From assembly GCA_035532755.1 (NCBI GenBank), contig DATKQI010000156.1, positions 1-22,932 on the forward strand: a stretch of 22,932 nucleotides of DNA, read 5' to 3'. Shown piece after piece: positions 7,965 to 15,604 of the stretch. Every line of letters starts with the position of its first letter. The first letter of the stretch is position 1. The notes below the pieces were generated by a model that saw only the letters and a program-made list of their open reading frames with translations, ran no database searches and was not told the origin of the DNA. The DNA is from DATKQI01 sp035532755. Lineage in GTDB: Bacteria; Pseudomonadota; Alphaproteobacteria; Acetobacterales; Acetobacteraceae. The translations under genes and the position numbers were made by a program.

Positions 7965-9337
7965 GCGATGTCGCCATCATCGGTGCGGGGCCCGCCGGCA
8001 CGCGTGCCGCCGAGGTGCTGGTGCGCGCCGGGCTGCGCCCGGTGGTGATCGACGAAGCACCCGACAACGGTGGCCGCATCTACCAGCGCCCGCCGGGCGG
8101 CTTCACCCGCAGCGCGAAAACGCTGTACGGGTTCGAGGCCGCGAAAGCCCGCGCCCTGCACGCCGCTTTCGATGCACTGCGCCCGCACGTTGATTTCCGC
8201 CCAGACACGCTGGTGTGGAACATCCGTCCGCACCGCCTGTTCACCATGCGTGCCGGCGACACCGGCGAAATCCCGTTCGATCAGGCCCTGCTCTGCACCG
8301 GCGCGATGGACCGTGTCATTCCGTTGCCGGGCTGGACGCTTCCCGGCGTGACCTCCCTCGGCGGATCGCAGGTGGCGCTGAAAGCGCAGGGCTGCGCCAT
8401 CGGGCGCCGCGTCGCCTTTCTCGGCACCGGCCCGCTGCTCTGGCTTGTCGCCTACCAATACGCCAAGGCCGGGGCCATCGTCGCCGCGGTGATCGACACC
8501 ACGCCCTTCGCGACGAAACTCCGCGCCACCCCCGCCCTGCTGCGCGGCCGGGCCACTTTCGCCAAGGGCCTGTACTACATCGCCTGGCTGCGCGCCCATC
8601 GCGTGCCGATCCTCGAAGGGGCAACGCCGCTCGCCATCGAGGGCGACGGCGCCGTGCGCGCCCTGCGCATCCGCACCCGCCGCGGCGAGCAGCAGATCGC
8701 CTGCGATGCTGTGGCCCTCGGCTGGGGCCTGAAGCCGGAAACGCAACTGGCCGATCTCGCCGACGTGCCCTTTGCCTTCGACCCCGCACAGCGCGGTTTC
8801 CTTCCCAAGCGCGATGCCACGGGCGCCACCCCCATCCCCGGCATCTTCCTCGCCGGAGACGGCGCGCAGATCGGCGGCGCCGATGTCGCCGAGCTTGCCG
8901 GCGCGCGCAGCGCCTGGGCGATCCTGGCCGCCCGCAACCTGCCGCTGGACCACGCGGAAATCGCCCGGCTGGACGCCGCCCTCGCCCGCCATGCCGCCTT
9001 CCGCGTCGCACTGGACCGTGCGTTTCCCTTCCCCGCCTCCCTCGCCGTCGCCATGCCGGACGAAACCGTCCTCTGTCGCTGCGAATCCATCACCGCCGGA
9101 GAAATGCGCGCCGCCGCCCGCGCCGACGCCACCCTCCCCGCCCCCGAAGTGAATCGCGCCAAAGCCCTTACCCGCATCGGCATGGGCCGTTGCCAGGGGC
9201 GCCTCTGCGGGCCACCCGCCGCCGAAATTCTTGCCGCCACCCTCGCCTGCCCCCTCGAATCCGTCGGCCGCCTGCGTGGCCAGCCTCCCGTCAAACCCAT
9301 CCCCGTTCTTTCCCGCGGCCTGGAACAGCCCCGATGA
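7961..9337 (+). CDS. FAD/NAD(P)-binding oxidoreductase with C-terminal BFD-like [2Fe-2S] domain (OoxA/HcnB-type subunit, module 2)
   Basis: A 458-residue counterpart of the module 1 protein. The ATG at 7961 overlaps the previous stop and is followed at once by the FAD motif VAIIGAGPAGTRAAEVL (residues 4-20). The middle part has CTGAMDRVIPLPGWTLPGV and the second nucleotide fold FLGTGPLLWLVAYQYAKAG; FLAGDGAQIGGA marks the end of the FAD domain. The BFD-like domain has CxC at 372/374 and CX4C at 411/416, so the cluster ligands are conserved. Architecture matches opine oxidase subunit A, HcnB and D-hydroxyproline dehydrogenase alpha. It sits between the [2Fe-2S] gene and the DAO gene, with 4-base overlaps on both sides. 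Confidence 0.89.
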   Translation: MSDVAIIGAGPAGTRAAEVLVRAGLRPVVIDEAPDNGGRIYQRPPGGFTRSAKTLYGFEAAKARALHAAFDALRPHVDFRPDTLVWNIRPHRLFTMRAGDTGEIPFDQALLCTGAMDRVIPLPGWTLPGVTSLGGSQVALKAQGCAIGRRVAFLGTGPLLWLVAYQYAKAGAIVAAVIDTTPFATKLRATPALLRGRATFAKGLYYIAWLRAHRVPILEGATPLAIEGDGAVRALRIRTRRGEQQIACDAVALGWGLKPETQLADLADVPFAFDPAQRGFLPKRDATGATPIPGIFLAGDGAQIGGADVAELAGARSAWAILAARNLPLDHAEIARLDAALARHAAFRVALDRAFPFPASLAVAMPDETVLCRCESITAGEMRAAARADATLPAPEVNRAKALTRIGMGRCQGRLCGPPAAEILAATLACPLESVGRLRGQPPVKPIPVLSRGLEQPR

Positions 9338-10440
9338 CAGTGCACGCGGATGTGCTGATCGTGGGCGGTGGCGGCGCGGGCTGTTCAGCCGCGTTGCATC
9401 TGGCACTGCGCGGGGCCCGCTGTGTGTTGCTGGAACGCGGGCTTGTCGGCGGCCAGGCGTCCGGCGTGAATTATGGCGGCGTGCGCCAGCAGGGCCGCCA
9501 TCCGGCCGAACTGCCGATCGCCCGGCGCGCGCGGGAGCTTTGGGGGCGGCTGCCGGCGCTGATCGGGACGGATTGCGAGTTCGAGGTGACCGGGCACCTC
9601 AAGCTCGCCCGCAACCCGGCAGAGGAAGCCGAGCTGATCGCCTACAGGGATGTGGCCACGGCGCATGATCTGCCGCTGCGCATGATCGGCCGCAATGCCA
9701 TTCACGAGGCCTATCCGTGGCTTGGCTCCGCCGTCGTCGCCGGCTCCTTCGCGCCGGATGACGGTGCGGCTAACCCCCGCCTGCTTGCCCCGGCACTGGC
9801 GCGCGCGGCACGTGCGGCCGGCGCAGACATCCGCGAGAGCACTGCGGCAACAGCGCTTGCGCATGACGGCGCCCGATTCACGGTGGAAACCGCCGGAGAA
9901 AGCTTCCACGCGCCCGTGCTGCTGAACGTGGCGGGCTTCTGGGGTGGTGAGATCGCGGCGGCGTTCGGCGAACCCGTCCCGGTCAGCCCGCTCAGCCCGA
10001 ACATGCTGGTGACCGAGCCGATGCCCTACGTGATCGAACCCAACCTCGGCGTCGTCGGCGGCAACGTCTATCTGCGGCAGATCCGCCGCGGCAACGTGAT
10101 CTTCGGGGGCGGTCGCGGCGAGAGCGATCCCGGCCGCCCGGCCGCGCGGCCGCTGCCCGACGTCAGCCTCGCCAGCATGAACCTCGCCCTGGAACTTGTG
10201 CCGCATCTCGCCGGCGCGCAGGTCATCCGAAGCTGGACCGGCATAGACGGTGAGATGCCGGACCACATCCCGGTGATCGGCCCCAGCCGCACCACACCTG
10301 GCCTGCTGCACGCCTTCGGCTTTTCCGGCCACGGCTTCCAGCTTGCGCCCGCGATCGGCGCGATCCTGAGCGAACTGGTGCTGGATGGACGGACCGACGT
10401 GCCGCTGGAACCGTTCAGAATCGACCGGTTCGCCGCATAG
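9334..10440 (+). CDS. DAO-type FAD-dependent oxidoreductase (catalytic subunit, module 2)
   Basis: A 368-residue flavoprotein of the D-amino-acid oxidase superfamily and the presumed catalytic subunit of module 2. The FAD motif DVLIVGGGGAGCSAAL occupies residues 6-21, followed by the acidic residue in LLERG. GGQASGVNYGGVRQQGR at about 38-54 is the flavin-proximal loop of this family. The C-terminal region has GIDGEMPDHIPVIGPS and AFGFSGHGFQLAPAIG, typical of DadA/glycine oxidase-like enzymes. The ATG overlaps the previous stop (ATGA). In module 1 the DAO gene comes first; here it comes last. It ends 7 bases from the convergent third DAO gene. Substrate unknown. Confidence 0.89.
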   Translation: MTVHADVLIVGGGGAGCSAALHLALRGARCVLLERGLVGGQASGVNYGGVRQQGRHPAELPIARRARELWGRLPALIGTDCEFEVTGHLKLARNPAEEAELIAYRDVATAHDLPLRMIGRNAIHEAYPWLGSAVVAGSFAPDDGAANPRLLAPALARAARAAGADIRESTAATALAHDGARFTVETAGESFHAPVLLNVAGFWGGEIAAAFGEPVPVSPLSPNMLVTEPMPYVIEPNLGVVGGNVYLRQIRRGNVIFGGGRGESDPGRPAARPLPDVSLASMNLALELVPHLAGAQVIRSWTGIDGEMPDHIPVIGPSRTTPGLLHAFGFSGHGFQLAPAIGAILSELVLDGRTDVPLEPFRIDRFAA

Positions 10441-10447
10441 GATTCCG

Positions 10448-11776
10448 CTACACGCCCGACATCGGGCGGGGGTTCGATCCGTCCGTGAAACGGGAAAGAC
10501 GGAACGCCGCGGGATCGACCACGGGTGCGTCGCCCGTCACCAGATCGGCCATCAGCCGCCCCGCGCCGGGGCCGATGCCGAAACCATGGCCGGAGAACCC
10601 GGTGGCGACGAAGAACCCCGGAACGCTCTCCACCGGCCCGATCACCGGCACCGCATCCGGCGTCACGTCGATCATGCCGGCCCATTGCTGCGCGATGCGC
10701 GCCTGCCCGAACACCGGAAAGGCCCGCGCGAGCGCGGCCAGCGCAGCGGTGTTGATCGATGCTGCCGGCTCCGGGTCCAGCACGCGCATCGCTTCGAACG
10801 GGGAGGGCCGGTCGAGCGGCCAGTGCCCGGGCGTGTTCCATTCAGCGAGAAAACGCGAGCCCAGCCGCAACCGCAGCGTCCGCCATTCCATCTGAAGGAT
10901 CGGCAGGAAATCGAAGAACAGGCGGAAGCTATCCGGCACGATCTCCACAATGCTCGCCTCGCGATTGGCGATGGTGTAACCGCCATCGAGCCGCTTGCGC
11001 ACGCCGAACGCGTGGCCGAGAAAAGCGATCTCCGGCGCCCCGTCCAGCGGTTCGGTGCGCATCACCGAGGAACGAACCTTCAACTGCGGCAACCCCAGCC
11101 CGAGGTTGCCGCAGAACAGGCGCGACCACGCACCGCCCGCCAGCACCACCGCATCGCAGGCGATGCGCCCCTTCTCGGTCACCGCCGCCACCATCTTCCC
11201 GCCCGCCGTCTCTACGCCGCGCACCGCGCAGCCGGTCAGGATCGTAGCGCCCAGCCGCCGCGCGGCCTCGGCGATCGCGGGCGCAGCTTTCTGCGGTTCG
11301 GCGCGCCCGTCGCTCGGCGTGTACAGCGCGCTCTTCACGTTCATCGTGCCGCCGGGCGCAAGCTCCATCACCTCGGCCGCGCCGATCATGCGCGTGTCGA
11401 GCTGATGCGCGCGCGCATGCTCAAGCCACGCCTCGTTCTCCGCCACGTCCTTGTCCGTCTCGCACAGGAACAGGATGCCGGTCTGGCGGAACCCGGTTTC
11501 CGCGCCCACCAGTCGATTCATGTCCTGCCACAGCCGCAAGCTCTCGATCGCCAGCGGAATCTCCCGCGGGTCCCGCCCCATCTTGCGGCACCAGCCCCAG
11601 TTGCGGCTGGATTGTTCACCGGCGATGTGGCCCTTCTCGCACAACACCACCGGCACGCCCCTCTGCGCCAGGAAGAACGCGGTGCTGACGCCGATGATCC
11701 CGCCGCCGATCACCACCACGCCGGTGCGCGCCGGCGCCTGCCCATCGGATTGCACCTGATCGACGATCGGCCCCAT
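10448..11776 (-). CDS. Stand-alone DAO-type FAD-dependent oxidoreductase
   Basis: A third flavoprotein of the D-amino-acid oxidase/dehydrogenase superfamily, 442 residues, with no electron-transfer partner gene of its own beside it. The FAD motif VVVIGGGIIGVSTAFF lies at residues 20-35 after an N-terminal extension of about 19 residues. EQSSRNWGWCRKMGRDP at 54-70 is the flavin-proximal loop, and GMIDVTPDAVPVIGP plus GFSGHGFGIGPGAG near the C-terminus are family signatures. ATG at 11776 has an AAGG ribosome binding site about 8 bases upstream; a GTG directly before it is an alternative. It diverges from the peptide-type ABC importer, which suggests it acts on what that transporter brings in (inference). 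It may use oxygen, a quinone, or the neighbouring modules as acceptor. Confidence 0.88.
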   Translation of the reverse strand: MGPIVDQVQSDGQAPARTGVVVIGGGIIGVSTAFFLAQRGVPVVLCEKGHIAGEQSSRNWGWCRKMGRDPREIPLAIESLRLWQDMNRLVGAETGFRQTGILFLCETDKDVAENEAWLEHARAHQLDTRMIGAAEVMELAPGGTMNVKSALYTPSDGRAEPQKAAPAIAEAARRLGATILTGCAVRGVETAGGKMVAAVTEKGRIACDAVVLAGGAWSRLFCGNLGLGLPQLKVRSSVMRTEPLDGAPEIAFLGHAFGVRKRLDGGYTIANREASIVEIVPDSFRLFFDFLPILQMEWRTLRLRLGSRFLAEWNTPGHWPLDRPSPFEAMRVLDPEPAASINTAALAALARAFPVFGQARIAQQWAGMIDVTPDAVPVIGPVESVPGFFVATGFSGHGFGIGPGAGRLMADLVTGDAPVVDPAAFRLSRFTDGSNPRPMSGV

Positions 11777-12014
11777 CACATCCGCCTTGCAAACCCTGAC
11801 AGAGTCGCAGCCTCGACCCGCCTCCCGGCCAAGTCAACCACGCAACGGTGCTTGCGCGCGCGCGGCAGGGTGCTACTGTCATGCAAAGAACACTGGACAG
11901 GGCAGGCATCTTGCCGATGGCACGGATCGTTCTCCGCCGGATGTTCCATGCTTATGGAAGCCGGATGCGCCCGATTGCGACATGCTGCTGATCCATACTT
12001 TCTGGGGGATTCCA
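11777..12014. promoter_or_regulatory. Divergent regulatory region between the stand-alone DAO gene and the peptide-type importer
   Basis: A 238-base intergenic region and one of the two largest gaps in the window. On the plus strand a possible promoter reads TTGCGC (11852-11857), 16 bases, TACTGT (11874-11879), with TG at 11871-11872 giving an extended -10; this would start transcription near 11886. A perfect dyad follows at 11944-11959. GGGGAT just before the ATG at 12015 is a plausible ribosome binding site. A 36-codon open frame at 11881-11991 has no good ribosome binding site and is not called. I saw no regulator gene nearby. Confidence 0.4.
11944..11959. promoter_or_regulatory. Perfect inverted repeat (candidate operator or 5' UTR hairpin)
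   Basis: TTCCAT-GCTT-ATGGAA is a perfect 6-base dyad with a 4-base loop, 55 bases upstream of the importer's first start codon. It is flanked on both sides by direct copies of GCCGGATG. It could be a binding site for a dimeric regulator or a small hairpin in the leader RNA. Confidence 0.35.
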
Positions 12015-13703
12015 ATGACCGACGAATCATTCCGCGATGCGAGCCTTCCCGGAGGGCGCATCCTGTCCGGCGTCTCGCGCCGGCAATTGCTGGCGGCGGG
12101 CATCGGCGCCGGCACGGCGGGGTTGATCCTTCCCGCTGGCGCCCGTGCGCAGGGCAAACCGCCGGCGCATCCGAAAGGCCACGCCATCATCGGCTTCTCG
12201 CAGGAGCCGACGGTGTTCAACCCGCTGATGCCGCATATCGAGGTCGATCAGGGCGTCCACTGGAACCTGTTCAGCCCGTTGTGGAGCGCGAACGAGAAAG
12301 GCGAATTCCTCCCGCAGCTGGCCATGGAAGTACCGACGATCGCGAACGGCGGCATCTCGAAGGATGGCCTCACCTGGCGCGTGAAGCTGCGCCCCGGCGT
12401 GAAATGGCACGATGGCGCGCCGTTCACCGCCGATGACGTGAAGTACACGTTCGACCTGATCAACAACAAGAAATTCCGCGCCTGGCTGCGCAACGGCTTC
12501 AGCCTGATGCAGGACATCAAGGTGATCAGCCCGACCGAGATTTCGTGGAAGATGGGCAAGCCCTACGCACCCTTTGCCTCGATCCTGTGCTGGACGTTCA
12601 TGGTCCCGCAGCACGTGCTGGCCAAGGCGTCGGACCCCAACACCGCCCCCTTCAACAACGCCCCCGTCGGCACCGGCCCGTTCATGTGGAAGGAGCGTGT
12701 GCCGGGCGACCACATCACGCTGACCGCCAATCCGCATTTCTTCGGCACCGGCCCGTATCTGGAAGAAATCGTCTTCAAATACATCCCCGATCTCACGGTG
12801 ATGTTCACGCAGTTCCAGACCGGCGCGATCGACTATATCGGCCTGCAGGGCATCACCGCCGACCACTACAAGCAGGCGAAGGCGCTGAAGGACCGCACGA
12901 TCGTCGTCGGCCCCGCGCCGTTCATCGAGAGCATCACGCTCAATCTCTCGAAGCCGCAGTTCAAGGAGCGCGCGGTGCGCGAGGCGCTGTACTACGCGAT
13001 GGACAACCAGGCGATCATCGACCAGATCTACTACGGCCTGCCCAAGCCATCCACAACGATCCTGCCCAGCCAGTCCTGGGCGTACAACCCCAACCTGCCG
13101 AAACAAGTCCACGATCCGAAGAAGGCGAAGGCGATCCTGGATGCGGCCGGCTGGAAACCCGGCGCCGGCGGTGTGCGCGAAAAGAACGGCGTTCAGCTTG
13201 CCTTCACCAACTCCACCACCGCCGGCAACCACGTGCGGGAGGAGGCGCAACAACTGCTGCAGCAGAACTGGCAGGACATCGGCGTGAAGATGACCATCAA
13301 GAACATGCCCGCCGCGGTGATCTGGGGCGACTACTTCAACCTCTCTCACTACGATTCCGTTATGGTCGGCGAGGATTTCATGACCGGACCGGACCCGGAC
13401 GTGACCGTCTATTTCGACAGCAACGCGACGCCCGCGAAGGGCGGTTCGGGCCAGAACACGATGGAGTACAACAACCCGGAGGTAGACAAGCTGCTGCTGC
13501 AGGGTGCGACCACGTTCGACCGGCCGGTGCGGCAGAAGATCTACTGGAAGCTCGCCGAACTCATCCGGCACGATCTCCCGGAATTGCCGATCTTCCAGTA
13601 CGCTACCATCGAGGGCACAAAGAAGGGGCTGGTGGGCTATATCCCGAGCGTCTATGTCTCCTGCAACACCTGGAACGTGAACACCTGGTACTGGACGAGC
13701 TGA
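12015..13703 (+). CDS. Peptide/opine-type ABC transporter substrate-binding protein (SBP family 5) with Tat signal
   Basis: A 562-residue periplasmic binding protein of the DppA/OppA family that captures peptides, opines or similar compounds. The ATG at 12015 gives an N-terminal twin-arginine signal: SRRQLL at residues 21-26, a hydrophobic stretch to about 40, and a probable cleavage after ARA (43-45). The family signature region lies near residues 118-145 (LRPGVKWHDGAPFTADDV). The frame remains open upstream to 11787, but that extension is not signal-like and crosses the presumed promoter. It is the first gene of a five-gene importer operon and is followed by 55 bases containing small dyads. 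Using Tat rather than Sec implies that it may fold before export; the ligand is unknown. Confidence 0.92.
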   Translation: MTDESFRDASLPGGRILSGVSRRQLLAAGIGAGTAGLILPAGARAQGKPPAHPKGHAIIGFSQEPTVFNPLMPHIEVDQGVHWNLFSPLWSANEKGEFLPQLAMEVPTIANGGISKDGLTWRVKLRPGVKWHDGAPFTADDVKYTFDLINNKKFRAWLRNGFSLMQDIKVISPTEISWKMGKPYAPFASILCWTFMVPQHVLAKASDPNTAPFNNAPVGTGPFMWKERVPGDHITLTANPHFFGTGPYLEEIVFKYIPDLTVMFTQFQTGAIDYIGLQGITADHYKQAKALKDRTIVVGPAPFIESITLNLSKPQFKERAVREALYYAMDNQAIIDQIYYGLPKPSTTILPSQSWAYNPNLPKQVHDPKKAKAILDAAGWKPGAGGVREKNGVQLAFTNSTTAGNHVREEAQQLLQQNWQDIGVKMTIKNMPAAVIWGDYFNLSHYDSVMVGEDFMTGPDPDVTVYFDSNATPAKGGSGQNTMEYNNPEVDKLLLQGATTFDRPVRQKIYWKLAELIRHDLPELPIFQYATIEGTKKGLVGYIPSVYVSCNTWNVNTWYWTS

Positions 13704-13708
13704 AAGCA

Positions 13709-13727
13709 GCCGCCTCGCGCATGCGGC
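13709..13727 (+). other. Small stem-loop between the binding-protein and permease genes
   Basis: GCCGC (13709-13713) can pair with GCGGC (13723-13727) across a 9-base loop, and an overlapping perfect palindrome CGCATGCG lies at 13718-13725. It falls in the 55-base gap after the binding-protein stop. There is no T-tract, so this is not a classic terminator. Such hairpins often protect the binding-protein mRNA and lower permease expression; that role is only inferred here. Confidence 0.3.
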
Positions 13728-13758
13728 CGATCGGGCACAGCACGGCAAGCAGGATGCG

Positions 13759-14709
13759 ATGACGCGCTTCCTGCTTCGCCGGCTGGGGCAAAGCCTTGTG
13801 CTGCTGTGGCTGGTGTCCGTCATCGGCTTCGCCGTGCTGCACCTCGCCCCCGGCGGCCCGCTGTCGCAGTTCACCCTCACCCCGGGGATGACGGCCGCGC
13901 AACTGAAGCTCATCGCCCACCAACTCGGGCTCGACCGGCCGCTGCCGGTGCAGTACTGGGAATGGTTCTCCCGCATGCTGGTCGGCAACTGGGGCCGCTC
14001 CTACCGGGACAGCCAGCCGGTGCTGCTCGTCATCGGCGCGCATATCTGGCCCACGCTGGAGCTGATGGTCAGCTCCACCATCATCGCCATCCTGCTCGGC
14101 ACCTGGGTCGGCGTGCTCGGCGCCATCCGCCGCTATTCGCTGTTCGACTATCTGGCCACGGTGGGCGCGATGGTCGCGCTGTCGATCCCCACGTTCTGGT
14201 TCGGCCTCGTCGTCATCTACATTTTTTCGGTGAAGCTCGGCTGGCTGCCGGCGGGCAATCTCTACACCATCGGCAACGGCTCGCTGCTCGACTACCTGCA
14301 CCATCTCATCGCCCCTTCTCTCGTGCTGGCACTCGTCACCATCGCGATCTGGAGCCGCTACATGCGCGCGGCGATGCTGGAGGTCATCAACCAGGACTAT
14401 GTGCGCACCGCCCGTGCGAAGGGCCTGCCGGAGCGGATGATCCTCATCCGCCACACCATCCGCAACGCGCTGCTGCCGATGATCACCATCGCCGGGTTGC
14501 AGCTTCCCACCCTGCTCAGCGGCGCGCTCGTCACCGAAACGGTCTTCACCTGGCCCGGCATGGGCCGGCTGTTCCTCGATTCCATCAGCTATCGCGACTA
14601 TCCGGTGATCATGGGGGTGCTGATGTTCACGGCCGTGCTCGTGCTGGTCGGCAATCTTTTCGCCGATGTCCTCTACGCCGTCGCCGACCCGCGCATCCGC
14701 CTCGATTGA
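13759..14709 (+). CDS. Peptide/opine-type ABC transporter permease, DppB type
   Basis: A 316-residue inner-membrane permease of the DppB/OppB family. The N-terminus RFLLRRLGQSLVLLWLVS (residues 3-20) is a typical first membrane helix, and HLAPGGPL follows at residues 27-34, as usual for DppB proteins. The ATPase-contact EAA-like loop reads YVRTARAKGLPERMILIRHT. The C-terminus ends in DVLYAVADPRIRLD, the normal family ending. The ATG at 13759 fits the family N-terminus. The DppC-type gene begins 1 base after the stop. It forms the channel together with that protein. Confidence 0.95.
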   Translation: MTRFLLRRLGQSLVLLWLVSVIGFAVLHLAPGGPLSQFTLTPGMTAAQLKLIAHQLGLDRPLPVQYWEWFSRMLVGNWGRSYRDSQPVLLVIGAHIWPTLELMVSSTIIAILLGTWVGVLGAIRRYSLFDYLATVGAMVALSIPTFWFGLVVIYIFSVKLGWLPAGNLYTIGNGSLLDYLHHLIAPSLVLALVTIAIWSRYMRAAMLEVINQDYVRTARAKGLPERMILIRHTIRNALLPMITIAGLQLPTLLSGALVTETVFTWPGMGRLFLDSISYRDYPVIMGVLMFTAVLVLVGNLFADVLYAVADPRIRLD

Positions 14710-14710
14710 G

Positions 14711-15604
14711 ATGAGCGACACGACCAGCACAACCGCTGCCATTCCCGCAACCGCCACATCGCGGCGGCCGCGCAACCGCGCGCTCGCCCGCTTCGCCCGC
14801 CATCGGTTGGCCCTGTTCGGCCTGTGCGCCATCGTAGCACTGGTGTTCGGCTGCGCCGCCGGCCCTTACCTCATCGCCTATAACGATCTGCATATCGACA
14901 TCATGCACCGCTTCGCCCTGCCCTTCTCCGGCCCGCACATCCTGGGCACGGACCAGTTGGGGCGGGACATGCTGGCGCGGCTGATGATGGCAGGCCGCGT
15001 CTCGCTCACCGTCGGTTTCGCCGCCATGCTGCTCAGCACCGTGTTCGGCACGCTCATCGGCACCATCGCCGGCTATTTCGGCGGCATCGTCGGCACCGCG
15101 CTGATGCGCTTCGTCGATGCCGTGCTCTGCTTCCCCACCATCTTCCTGCTGCTCGCGCTCGCCGCCTTCGTGCAGCCCACCCTGTTCTCCATCACCCTCG
15201 TCATCGCGGCCACTGCCTGGATGGAGGTCGCCCGCGTGGTGGAGGCGCAGATCCGCACCCTGCGCGAACGCGATTTCGCCCTTGCCGCCGAAGCGCTCGG
15301 TGCGTCCGATGCCTACATCATGTTCCGGGAGCTGATCCCGAACGCCATCGCCCCCATCGTCGTCGCCTCCACGCTCAACGTGGCGCGCGCAATCCTGCTC
15401 GAATCCTATGTCAGCTTCCTCGGCTACGGCATCCAACCCCCCACCCCAAGCTGGGGAAACATGCTGAACAACGCACAGGAATTCCTCGTCTCCGCGCCCT
15501 GGCTCGCCATCCTCCCCGGCCTGCTCATCACGCTGGCCGTCACCGGCTTCAATTTCCTGGGCGATGGCCTGCGCGATGCGCTCGATCCGCGGCTGGACAT
15601 CTGA
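14711..15604 (+). CDS. Peptide/opine-type ABC transporter permease, DppC type
   Basis: A 297-residue inner-membrane permease of the DppC/OppC family and the partner of the DppB-type subunit. A Thr/Ala-rich cytoplasmic N-terminus (residues 1-20) precedes the first helix (about 34-55). HILGTDQLGRDMLARL is the conserved DppC periplasmic motif, and the EAA-like loop reads FALAAEALGASDAYIMFREL. The protein ends with GDGLRDALDPRLDI, the standard family C-terminus. I chose the ATG at 14711 rather than the in-frame ATG at 14666, because the latter would overlap the DppB-type gene by 44 bases without family similarity. The stop overlaps the next start by one base (TGATG). Confidence 0.95.
   Translation: MSDTTSTTAAIPATATSRRPRNRALARFARHRLALFGLCAIVALVFGCAAGPYLIAYNDLHIDIMHRFALPFSGPHILGTDQLGRDMLARLMMAGRVSLTVGFAAMLLSTVFGTLIGTIAGYFGGIVGTALMRFVDAVLCFPTIFLLLALAAFVQPTLFSITLVIAATAWMEVARVVEAQIRTLRERDFALAAEALGASDAYIMFRELIPNAIAPIVVASTLNVARAILLESYVSFLGYGIQPPTPSWGNMLNNAQEFLVSAPWLAILPGLLITLAVTGFNFLGDGLRDALDPRLDI

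Noticed and set aside
8215..9333. Upstream extension of the module 2 DAO gene (open frame from 8215)
   Set aside because: The extension is Arg/Pro-rich and antifamily in character; the ATG at 9334 overlaps the previous stop and is followed at once by the FAD motif.
7928..9406. A 492-codon open frame on the minus strand opposite the module 2 FAD/BFD gene
   Set aside because: Low-complexity Gly/Ala/Arg composition, no motif, and fully antisense to a gene with intact FAD and BFD signatures.
4131..10440. Recent inverted duplication of a single dehydrogenase module
   Set aside because: Gene order differs between the modules and the protein sequences agree mainly in cofactor motifs, so a recent duplication does not fit.
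11881..11991. A 36-codon open frame (MQRTLDRAG...) in the leader of the importer operon, a possible leader peptide
   Set aside because: Poor ribosome binding site, no recognised composition bias for attenuation, and it overlaps the presumed transcription start; not enough to call.
12027..13988. A 653-codon open frame on the minus strand
   Set aside because: It lies wholly opposite the importer binding-protein gene and the start of the permease, is rich in Arg/His/Gly/Asp, and shows no domain; it is a high-GC shadow of the real genes.
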